Assembly (NCBI RefSeq): GCF_007828835.1 | Contig: NZ_VIVL01000007.1 | Span: 248,001-312,000 of the forward strand | Length of the DNA: 64,000 nt | From: Variovorax beijingensis | GTDB lineage: Bacteria > Pseudomonadota > Gammaproteobacteria > Burkholderiales > Burkholderiaceae_C | Direction of reading: 5' to 3' | Notes under the pieces: generated by a model | Databases searched by the model: none | What the model was told of the DNA's origin: nothing | The model's input: the letters and a program-made list of their open reading frames with translations, nothing else | Part shown: piece by piece, positions 17,526 to 24,276 of the stretch | How positions within the stretch are numbered: the first letter of the stretch is position 1 | Layout of the letters: the number at the start of each line of letters is the position of its first letter | Translations under genes and position numbers: made by a program

Positions 17526-17900
17526 ATGAACACGACCAAGACTCCCTCGCAAATTGCCGACGAGGCCCGCCAGACCGCCAACGATGCGGTGGAAACGACC
17601 CGGGCCTATGCACAGAACGCGGTGAATGCGGCCGGCGAGAAGGTCCGCGAATTGCGCCGCGACGCGGAACCCGCGGTCGAACAACTGGCCGCACGCGTAC
17701 AGCAGGCCGTGCAGCGCGGCCTCGATGCGGCCTCCACCACCAGCGCGCGCGCACAGCGCCGGCTGGAGCAGGCGGCCGACGTGACCGGACGCTATATCTC
17801 CGACCAGCCCGTGCGCTCGGTGCTGATTGCGGCCGCAGCCGGCGCCGCGATCACCGCCCTCATCGTGCTGGCCAGCCGCAACCGCCGGGACGACTACTGA
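17526..17900 (+). CDS. ElaB/YqjD/DUF883-family membrane-anchored protein
   Basis: A 124-residue protein, long amphipathic and Ala-rich helix (residues 5-85) followed by a C-terminal membrane anchor (98-117) and a basic tail. This is the layout of the E. coli ElaB/YqjD family of stationary-phase, ribosome-binding membrane proteins. Next to it is a YqjE-like gene, as in the E. coli yqjD-yqjE pair. A GGAAAGGA ribosome-binding site precedes the ATG. Confidence 0.85.
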   Translation: MNTTKTPSQIADEARQTANDAVETTRAYAQNAVNAAGEKVRELRRDAEPAVEQLAARVQQAVQRGLDAASTTSARAQRRLEQAADVTGRYISDQPVRSVLIAAAAGAAITALIVLASRNRRDDY

Positions 17901-17947
17901 TTTGATCCGCTGAAGGCACGCACGCAGTTCCACCCGTTCCGCGCACC

Positions 17948-18331
17948 ATGCTTCATCCGATTTTTTCCACGGTGCTCGGGCATCCGGAACTCATCGCCGA
18001 CCACGCCGCCAACTACGCGGCGCTGGTAAGACAGGAGGCCTCGGAAGCGGGGCGCGGGATCGTTGCCCGCATCGTGGCCGGCGTCCTGGCAGTCGGCAGC
18101 GCTCTGCTGGCCCTCGGGCTGATCGGCGTGGCCGTGCTGATGGGCGTGCTCCACGGCAGCTTCCACTGGGTGCTGGTGGCGGTGCCCGGCGTTGCGCTGG
18201 TGATCGCCGCCATTTGCGCCTGGATGGCGGCCCGGCCGTTCCCCGGCTATGGATTCGACGATCTGCGCGCCCAGGTCGATGCCGACCTGAGGGCGCTGCA
18301 CGAAGCCGGAGTTCGCCATGGACGGCAATGA
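17948..18331 (+). CDS. YqjE-like phage-holin-superfamily membrane protein
   Basis: A 127-residue protein with two membrane helices (about 42-68 and 73-95) and charged ends, matching the YqjE / putative Actinobacterial holin-X-like family commonly annotated as phage holin family protein. Despite that name there is no phage context here. Synteny with the YqjD-like gene upstream supports the YqjE assignment. Its end overlaps the next gene by 14 bases. Confidence 0.75.
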   Translation: MLHPIFSTVLGHPELIADHAANYAALVRQEASEAGRGIVARIVAGVLAVGSALLALGLIGVAVLMGVLHGSFHWVLVAVPGVALVIAAICAWMAARPFPGYGFDDLRAQVDADLRALHEAGVRHGRQ

Positions 18332-18815
18332 GCGCAGCTTCCTGACGCCGCAGGAGCGGCTGGCCATCTCGCGCCGTGCGCTCGTCAGGCAGTTGAATGG
18401 CGAGGATGAGCCTGAGGACGGTGGCGGTCGCGGCAGGCGCCGCGCGGCGCAGGAACGTCCGGAAGAAATGCACGCCGCCGGCGAAACGGCGGACCACCGG
18501 CGAGCTTCGTCGGCGCGCGGGCGCAATCAATGGGTGTCGATGGCCCGCAGCATGACCGAGCGCTGGTGGCGCCGCCATCCGGCCCATGCGGTGGGCCAGC
18601 TCGCCCGCCCTCTGCTCGAACACTATGCCCGCAAGGAGCCTGCCAAGCTCATGGCGCTGGCGGCCGCCACGGGGGCGGTGCTCGTGCTGACCAAGCCGTG
18701 GCGCCTGCTCTCCTTCACGGCGGTGCTGGCGGCTGTGCTCAAGACATCGGACGTGGCTGACGTCGTCAACACGTTGATGCAGAAAAACACCAGCCCACGA
18801 AAGGATTCTCCATGA
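18318..18815 (+). CDS. Unrecognised membrane protein of the YqjDE-type cluster
   Basis: I do not recognise a family for this 165-residue product. Residues 1-70 are hydrophilic and strongly basic/acidic mixed, with an Arg-rich stretch. Residues 80-108 are amphipathic. Two short hydrophobic helices lie at about 110-125 and 128-142. Its start overlaps the YqjE-like gene and its stop overlaps the ferritin-like start (ATGA), so it is translated as part of the operon. It occupies the place where E. coli has yqjK and may be a functional counterpart, but I see no sequence evidence for that. Confidence 0.65.
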   Translation: MDGNERSFLTPQERLAISRRALVRQLNGEDEPEDGGGRGRRRAAQERPEEMHAAGETADHRRASSARGRNQWVSMARSMTERWWRRHPAHAVGQLARPLLEHYARKEPAKLMALAAATGAVLVLTKPWRLLSFTAVLAAVLKTSDVADVVNTLMQKNTSPRKDSP

Positions 18816-19372
18816 ATGCCAATGCTTCCACCGCCACGGGTGCGCCACAACATCAGCGCCTGGTGCTCGACGAGCAGGCCATCGGCGCCGCCGCCAGGAG
18901 CCTCGACGAAGGCGCGGTCACGCCAAGCTACGGCCCCTGGCGCGACGATGTACTCAAGCTGCTGAACGACGCGCTGGCCACCGAACTGGTTTGCGTGCTG
19001 CGCTACAAGCGCCACTACTTCACGGCCAACGGCGTGTCGTCGCCCAAGATCGCCGAGGAATTCCTGGTACACGCCAATGCGGAGTCGGCCCATGCCGACC
19101 GCATTGCGGAACGCATCGTCCAGCTGGGCGGGGAGCCAGACTTCGCGCCGACGCACCTGCTCGAGCGCAGCCACGCGAGCTACGACGAATCCACCGACCT
19201 GCAGGCCATGGTGCGCGCCAATCTCGTGGCCGAGCGCATCGCCGTCGAAACGTACCGGCAGATGATCGCGCTGATCGGCGACAAGGATCCGACCACCCGG
19301 CGCATGCTGGAAGACATTCTTTCCGACGAGGAAGAGCACGCGGACGAACTCAAGGACTGGCTCGGCCACTGA
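18812..19372 (+). CDS. Ferritin-like domain protein (bacterioferritin-related)
   Basis: A 186-residue four-helix ferritin-like protein. Metal-ligand type motifs appear in order: E at ATELVCVLRYK, ExxH at NAESAHADR, E at AERIAVETYRQ and ExxH at DEEEHADEL. This is the bacterioferritin/rubrerythrin-like di-iron pattern. About 40 N-terminal residues precede the bundle. It overlaps the preceding stop codon by four bases and has an AAGGA ribosome-binding site. It likely handles iron or peroxide during stress; exact activity unproven. Confidence 0.85.
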   Translation: MNANASTATGAPQHQRLVLDEQAIGAAARSLDEGAVTPSYGPWRDDVLKLLNDALATELVCVLRYKRHYFTANGVSSPKIAEEFLVHANAESAHADRIAERIVQLGGEPDFAPTHLLERSHASYDESTDLQAMVRANLVAERIAVETYRQMIALIGDKDPTTRRMLEDILSDEEEHADELKDWLGH

Positions 19373-19405
19373 GCACGATCTCCGGGGGGCCGAACGCAGC
19401 CCTCT

Positions 19406-19452
19406 CTTGCCCAGCAAAAAGCCCGGACGAACCGGGCTTTTTGCTGGGCAAG
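19406..19452. terminator. Bidirectional intrinsic terminator
   Basis: A perfect 21-base inverted repeat (19406-19426 and 19432-19452) with a five-base loop. The core AAAAAGCCCGG / CCGGGCTTTTT gives a GC stem followed by T residues in both directions. It lies between the convergent ferritin-like and BON lipoprotein genes. Confidence 0.92.
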
Positions 19453-19459
19453 GGAACGG

Positions 19460-19960
19460 TCAGCTTCTGACCTCGAGCTGGTTGTTCACCGAGGTCACGC
19501 CCTGCACCCCCTTGGCGATTTCCTCGGCCCTCGCCTTGGCGGCTGCCGTGGGTGCGGGGCCCTTCAGGTTCACGACGCCACCCTTGGTGTCGACGTCGAT
19601 CTTGATCGCGCTCAGGTCCGGGTCCTTGGCGAGGCCTGCGGACACCGACGCGGTGATCGCGGCATCGTCCACCGTGGCACTCACGGCCGCGCCGGCGTTC
19701 TTTGCCGCGTCCTTCACCTCGGCGGCGGTGCCGGAGGCGTCGATCTTCGCCTTCGCGTCCTTCAGGGCTTCCGCGGTCTTGGCGGCGGCCGTGTCGGCCG
19801 CCTTCTCGGTCTTTTCGATGGCACTGTCCAGCTTCTCGCCCGCGGTGCGGTTGCCCGCGTTGTCGCACGCGGCAAGGGTCAGCGCGGTACCGGCCAGCAG
19901 CACGGCGAGCCATGCGCGCGAAGACGGCATGGCGATGGTTGTTCGACGAATATTGTTCAT
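19460..19960 (-). CDS. BON-domain lipoprotein
   Basis: A 166-residue lipoprotein with a signal peptide ending in the lipobox LTLAAC (acylated C32). A Lys/Ala-rich helical segment (about 40-85) precedes one BON domain (about 95-165) of the OsmY/DolP type, with the conserved DVDTKGGVVNLKG strand-turn. BON proteins bind phospholipid and support outer-membrane integrity. ATG at 19930 is an alternative start. It shares the terminator with the stress cluster on the other side. Confidence 0.88.
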   Translation of the reverse strand: MNNIRRTTIAMPSSRAWLAVLLAGTALTLAACDNAGNRTAGEKLDSAIEKTEKAADTAAAKTAEALKDAKAKIDASGTAAEVKDAAKNAGAAVSATVDDAAITASVSAGLAKDPDLSAIKIDVDTKGGVVNLKGPAPTAAAKARAEEIAKGVQGVTSVNNQLEVRS

Positions 19961-20091
19961 TTGGAATCCTCCAGTCGCTCGCAGGGAGCAGGAAAGGGCG
20001 TGGTCCGAAGGGACCGCCCACGGCCCACTCTAGCTTTCGGATCGAGCCGGCAAGGATGGCCGGCGGCGCGAAACCCTGTAGGACGGAAGGG

Positions 20092-20925
20092 TCAAGCCGT
20101 GACGATCCAGCCTTCGAGCGGATCGAACTGCTCCGGCAAGCCGTAGCCCGGGCCGGGCGTGGAAGCGCGCTGCGCGCCCCAGGCGGCCTGCACGAGGCAA
20201 AGCACCGCATCGATGTGGTCGCCGCGGGCGTCGCCGAGCAGCTCGGTGACCTGGGTGCCACTGAGCGCCAGCCGCAGGCCGAGCCGCGTGGCGCCGCCTT
20301 CGAGCGCCGCGAGCAGGTCGGTGCGTGCAGCCAGCCGTTCGGGCGTCTGCTTCGCAGGCTCATCGCTCTTGTAGCTGCGGCGGCCGATCAGCTCGCGCGC
20401 GAGCAGCCCCGGATAGGCCTCGAGCGCAACGCGGCTGCCGTTGCTGCCGACGTGCAGCCCCGGCAGGCTCGCGCCTGCATCCAGCAGCGGCGGCACGCCC
20501 GCATGGAGCATGAAAGCCACGGGCGGATTGACCCATTTCATCGACGTGCTCGAACCCGCGGGTCCGTCGGTCGCCCGGTGCGCAAACTTGCCGCCGGCCG
20601 GGCGGGCGGCGCAGAAGGCCGCGAAGGTGGCGCGGATCTCGGCGCGGCCCAGGCCCGCGTAGTGGCTCATGAGCGCTTTCCATTCGCGCGGCCAATGCAG
20701 ATGCTCCACCAGCTCGCGCGGAAGCCCGAACGGAAAATCGAAGCCGCCGATCCATGCGGGTTCGCTGCGCAGCCATGCGGCCCAGGCATCGAGCGCCGCG
20801 AAACGCCGCAGGTCCGCCAGCACCAGCTCGCCCGCATCGCCGATGCTGCCGCTGGCCACGACGATCGGCTTGCGCGCCGTGGGTGCGCAGGAGAAATCGC
20901 AGCCGAACAGCAGCGCGGCGCTCAT
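20092..20925 (-). CDS. DUF429-family protein (predicted RNase H-like fold)
   Basis: A 277-residue member of the DUF429 family, which is predicted to have an RNase H-like fold but no established function. Visible features are the N-terminal GCDFSCAP (acidic residue in the first strand), GGFDFPFGLP and a C-terminal GDHIDAVLCLVQA with the acidic DHxDA motif. The start at 20925 was chosen because the conserved strand follows; the upstream open frame overlaps the transporter gene and is not coding. It begins two bases after the transporter stop, so the two are coupled. Confidence 0.75.
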   Translation of the reverse strand: MSAALLFGCDFSCAPTARKPIVVASGSIGDAGELVLADLRRFAALDAWAAWLRSEPAWIGGFDFPFGLPRELVEHLHWPREWKALMSHYAGLGRAEIRATFAAFCAARPAGGKFAHRATDGPAGSSTSMKWVNPPVAFMLHAGVPPLLDAGASLPGLHVGSNGSRVALEAYPGLLARELIGRRSYKSDEPAKQTPERLAARTDLLAALEGGATRLGLRLALSGTQVTELLGDARGDHIDAVLCLVQAAWGAQRASTPGPGYGLPEQFDPLEGWIVTA

Positions 20926-20927
20926 CG

Positions 20928-21809
20928 TCACCCCAGCGCGAGTGCCACCACGCCAGCCGCGATGAAGCCGGCGCCCAGCAGCCGCAGCAGGCGGTCGCCC
21001 TCGCGCAGCAGATGGCCGCCGATCAGCGCGGCGAACAGCATCGAGACCTCGCGCGCCGGCGCAACATGCGAAATGGGCGCCTGCTGCACCGCGTAGAGCA
21101 CGAGCACGTAGGAGACCGGGCTGATCGCCGCCACCAGCAGTGCGTACTTCCACTGCGCGCGCCACATCCGCGCGGTAGCGGCGCGGTCGTGCAGCGCCGC
21201 GGGCAGCAGCAGCCCCACGCGCACGAAATTGCTGAAGTAGTCGAGCAGGATCGGCGACATCGCCAGGAACTTCACGGCATAGCTGTCGGCCACCGTGTAG
21301 GCCGCAATGAAGGCGCCGGTCAGCACGCCGTAGCGGAGGCCCTTGTGCACCCGCGCGCGCTGGACAGGGTCATGCGCCTTGCGCCAGAGGCCCGGCCCGC
21401 CCGCCACCAGGAACACGCCGAGCACCACGCCCAAGATGCCCGCCACACCCACCAGGCTGATGCGCTCGCCAAGGAACAGGATGGCCACCAGCGACGACAG
21501 CAGCGGACCCGAGCCGCGAGCCAGCGGATAGACCACCGTGAGGTCGGACTTGCGGTAGCCGCGCAGCAGGATGACGTAGTAGAAGACGTGCAGCACGCCG
21601 CTCACTGCGACGAAGCCCCACTCCCGCAAGCCCCAGCCCGGCACCACGCGCCAGCCCAGTGCAATGCCCACGGGCGCCCAGACGATGGCCATGAACACGC
21701 CGCTCTGGAAGGCGAAGCGCGCATCGCCGTTCGCCTTCTTGGCGGCGATGTTCCAGCTGGCATGGACGATCCCGGCAAGCAGGATCAGCGCAAAGGCGGA
21801 AAGCGGCAC
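20928..21809 (-). CDS. EamA/DMT-superfamily transporter
   Basis: A 293-residue integral membrane protein with about ten hydrophobic helices arranged as two EamA repeats, the drug/metabolite transporter architecture. The motif VVYPLARGSGPLLSSL at the end of the first repeat is typical. Substrate unknown. It lies 16 bases after the BLUF gene stop and is followed closely by the DUF429 gene, so all may be one transcript. Confidence 0.85.
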   Translation of the reverse strand: MPLSAFALILLAGIVHASWNIAAKKANGDARFAFQSGVFMAIVWAPVGIALGWRVVPGWGLREWGFVAVSGVLHVFYYVILLRGYRKSDLTVVYPLARGSGPLLSSLVAILFLGERISLVGVAGILGVVLGVFLVAGGPGLWRKAHDPVQRARVHKGLRYGVLTGAFIAAYTVADSYAVKFLAMSPILLDYFSNFVRVGLLLPAALHDRAATARMWRAQWKYALLVAAISPVSYVLVLYAVQQAPISHVAPAREVSMLFAALIGGHLLREGDRLLRLLGAGFIAAGVVALALG

Positions 21810-21825
21810 CCCGGAAAAACGGGGT

Positions 21826-22248
21826 TCAGTGGCGCCCGACGATGGCCGCGGTGGCCATCAGCTCCTCGAGCAATGCCAGCGAGACCTTGCCCGACACTGC
21901 GTAAGGATTGAGCTCGGGCTTTTCCGAATACTTGAGCAGCGTCGAGGCATTGAGCTTCGAGAGGTTGACCTGCCCCATGGTCCAGCCGCCGAAGCGGCGC
22001 TCGGAGATTTCCTCGTAGTGCAGCAGCACCACGTCCTTGTGGCGTGCATCGCGCTGGATGTGACCGTACAGCTCGCTGATGGCCATGCGCCCGCCCTCGA
22101 TGGCCTGCAGGAAAGTGCCCGCGCCGTAGCAAAGAATGCCGGTGATGCCGCAGGCCGGGTTGTGCGTGCGCGATTGCGCGAGGATGGCTTCGATGGCCTC
22201 GGGGCTGGTATCGACCGCGCGGCTGGCGTAGAGAAGTCGGACCAGCAT
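21826..22248 (-). CDS. BLUF-domain blue-light photoreceptor
   Basis: A 140-residue short BLUF protein binding FAD and sensing blue light. All key residues align with AppA: Y7 (LLYASR), H29/N30 (RTHN), Q48 (FLQAIEG), W89 and M91 (GGWTMG). About 40 residues follow the core, enough for the usual capping helices, with no separate output domain, so it probably signals by protein contact. Its start lies two bases after the folE stop and its AAGGAG site lies within folE, so it is translationally coupled to GTP cyclohydrolase I. Confidence 0.9.
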   Translation of the reverse strand: MLVRLLYASRAVDTSPEAIEAILAQSRTHNPACGITGILCYGAGTFLQAIEGGRMAISELYGHIQRDARHKDVVLLHYEEISERRFGGWTMGQVNLSKLNASTLLKYSEKPELNPYAVSGKVSLALLEELMATAAIVGRH

Positions 22249-22250
22249 GT

Positions 22251-22982
22251 TCAGCTCCTTCGTGGCAGCAGGGAAAGGAATTCGCGCCGCAGGCTCGGGT
22301 CCTTCAGGAACACGCCGCGCATGACGGAGTTGATCATCTTGCTGTCCATTTCCTTCACGCCGCGCCAGGCCATGCAGAAATGCTCGGCTTCCATCACGAG
22401 CGCAAGGCCGTCGGGCTGTGTCTTTTCCTGAATGAGGTCGGCCAGCTGCACCACGGCCTCTTCCTGGATTTGCGGGCGGCCCATCACCCATTCGGCCAGG
22501 CGCGCGTACTTCGACAGGCCGATGACGTTGGTGTGCTCGTTGGGCATGATGCCGATCCACAGCTTGCCGATGATCGGGCAGAAGTGGTGCGAGCAGGCGC
22601 TGCGCACGGTGATCGGGCCGACGATCATCAGCTCGTTCAGGTGCTCGGCGTTCGGGAATTCGGTGAGCGAGGGCGGCGCCACGTAGCGGCCCTTGAACAC
22701 TTCGTTCAGGTACATCTTGGCCACGCGGCGCGCGGTGTTGCCGGTGTTGTGGTCGTTCTCGAGGTCGATCACCAGGCTTTCGAGCACGCCCTTCATCTTG
22801 ATCTCGACCTCGTCGAGCAGCGACTCGAGCTCGCCGGGTTCGATGAACTCGGCAATGTTGTCGTTGGCATTGAAGCGCCTGCGCGCGGCCGTCAGGCGCT
22901 CGCGGATCTTCACCGAGACGGGCGTACCCTCGTCGTCGTTGTTGCCGTCAGGGCGCGGTTCCACGTCGGTTTTCCTCAGCAT
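22251..22982 (-). CDS. folE: GTP cyclohydrolase I FolE
   Basis: FolE converts GTP to 7,8-dihydroneopterin triphosphate, the entry to folate and also the substrate for QueD. The zinc motif CSHHFCP, the later cysteine in EHFCMAWRGV and the AEWVMGRPQIQE segment are classical. At 243 residues it is slightly longer than E. coli FolE because of an acidic N-terminal extension. Its start is 64 bases after the phosphatase-fold gene. NudB, the next folate enzyme, is encoded just upstream in the same direction. Confidence 0.95.
   Translation of the reverse strand: MLRKTDVEPRPDGNNDDEGTPVSVKIRERLTAARRRFNANDNIAEFIEPGELESLLDEVEIKMKGVLESLVIDLENDHNTGNTARRVAKMYLNEVFKGRYVAPPSLTEFPNAEHLNELMIVGPITVRSACSHHFCPIIGKLWIGIMPNEHTNVIGLSKYARLAEWVMGRPQIQEEAVVQLADLIQEKTQPDGLALVMEAEHFCMAWRGVKEMDSKMINSVMRGVFLKDPSLRREFLSLLPRRS
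22255..22260 (-). promoter_or_regulatory. Ribosome-binding site for the BLUF gene inside folE
   Basis: AAGGAG lies six bases before the BLUF ATG, within the last codons of folE. It fixes the BLUF start and indicates coupling of the two genes. Confidence 0.75.
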
Positions 22983-23046
22983 CCGCGCATGGTATCAGCG
23001 AACGCATTCCGGCCGGGGCCGGCGGGGAACACCGCGCCGGCGCCGT

Positions 23047-23799
23047 TCATGCCATCGCAAAATCGGCCACCAGCGGCAGGTGGTCGGACATCCGCGCCCA
23101 GATCGGGCCGCGCGGCACCGAGCAGGCCACCGGCTCGAGCTGGCGCCCGTAGACGAAATCGAGCTGCGCCACTGGCAGGCGCGAAGGGTAAGTGAGGGTT
23201 CGCGGCCCGCGCAGGTCGCTGGTGTCGCGCAGGCCCATCGCGTTCATGGCGTAGCGCATGCGCGCGCCCCAGTCGTTGAAGTCGCCCGCGACGACGACCG
23301 CCTCGCCGGACGGCACCTCGCGGTCAATGAATTCGCGCAGCCGCGCCACCTGCCGCACGCGGCTGCCCTTGATGAGCCCCAGGTGCACCACGATGGCATG
23401 CACCGGCCGCCCCTCCACCTCGATGACGACGTGCAGCAGGCCGCGCTGCTCGAAGCGGTGGTCGGAAATGTCCTGGTGGCCGGTGCGGATCACCGGCCAG
23501 CGGGTGAGCAACGCATTGCCGTGCTCGCCGTGGCGCGTGATGGCGTTGGTCTCGTAGACGGCGGTGTAGCCCTCGGGCGCGAGGAAGTCGGCCTGCGGAA
23601 GCTCGGGCCAGCGCTCGAAGCGAAGCGCGGCCTGCCGGTTCATCTTGCGCACCTCCTGCAGGCAGACGATGTCGGCATCGAGCTGCTCGATGGCATGCCC
23701 CAGGTTGTGGATTTCCAGTCGCCGGGCCAGCCCGATGCCCTGCACACCCTTGTGGATGTTGTAGGTGGCCACCCGGAGGTTGTATGCCGGCAGGTTCAT
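23047..23799 (-). CDS. Endonuclease/exonuclease/phosphatase-family protein
   Basis: A 250-residue protein of the EEP superfamily (DNase I / sphingomyelinase fold). Catalytic signatures appear in order: ATYNIHKG, LQEVR, VHLGL, GDFNDW and SDHLPL. No signal peptide is visible. In related genomes this gene lies next to nudB and a cardiolipin synthase gene, so a phospholipid role has been suspected; the substrate is not known. The start overlaps the nudB stop (ATGA). Confidence 0.85.
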   Translation of the reverse strand: MNLPAYNLRVATYNIHKGVQGIGLARRLEIHNLGHAIEQLDADIVCLQEVRKMNRQAALRFERWPELPQADFLAPEGYTAVYETNAITRHGEHGNALLTRWPVIRTGHQDISDHRFEQRGLLHVVIEVEGRPVHAIVVHLGLIKGSRVRQVARLREFIDREVPSGEAVVVAGDFNDWGARMRYAMNAMGLRDTSDLRGPRTLTYPSRLPVAQLDFVYGRQLEPVACSVPRGPIWARMSDHLPLVADFAMA

Positions 23800-24269
23800 C
23801 GCACAAATTCTGGCAGCAACAGAATGGCTTCGGCGTTGGATGGGGAAAAACACGCATCGGCCGCCTCGCGGTAGGGCAGCCACTTCCAGTGGGTGTGCTC
23901 GCGCGGCGCCAGCGTGGGCACCACGCGCTCGGGCACGCACAGCCCGAACAGGTGCTCGGTGTTGTGCGTCACGCCGGGCGCATAGCGCGAGCGCCAGCGC
24001 GGATAGATCTCGTAGACGTTGCGCAGCCGCCAGTCGACCAGCTGCGATGCGAGCGGGCTGCCCTCCCCGCACTGGATGCCGGTTTCCTCGGCCACCTCGC
24101 GCGCGGCGGTGAGCGCCAGCGGCTCGTCGGCCAGGTCCTTGCTGCCGGTGACCGACTGCCAGAAGTCCTCGGCGTCGGCGCGGCGGATCAGCAGCACATC
24201 GAGCGCCCGCGTATGGATGACGACCAGCACCGACTCCGGAATCTTCCAGGGCCGGGCGCTGGCGGTCAT
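23796..24269 (-). CDS. nudB: Dihydroneopterin triphosphate diphosphatase NudB
   Basis: A 157-residue Nudix hydrolase that removes pyrophosphate from dihydroneopterin triphosphate, the second step of folate synthesis after FolE. FWQSVTGS and the Nudix box ending AAREVAEETGI are typical of NudB; the spacing between the box glycine and first glutamate is one residue longer than the strict consensus. It lies seven bases after aspS and overlaps the next gene. Confidence 0.9.
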   Translation of the reverse strand: MTASARPWKIPESVLVVIHTRALDVLLIRRADAEDFWQSVTGSKDLADEPLALTAAREVAEETGIQCGEGSPLASQLVDWRLRNVYEIYPRWRSRYAPGVTHNTEHLFGLCVPERVVPTLAPREHTHWKWLPYREAADACFSPSNAEAILLLPEFVR

Positions 24270-24276
24270 GGGCGCA

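Noticed and set aside
17948..18331. Prophage remnant suggested by a holin-family protein
   Set aside because: The gene is YqjE-like, beside a YqjD-like gene as in E. coli. No lysin, integrase, structural or att-like sequence is nearby.
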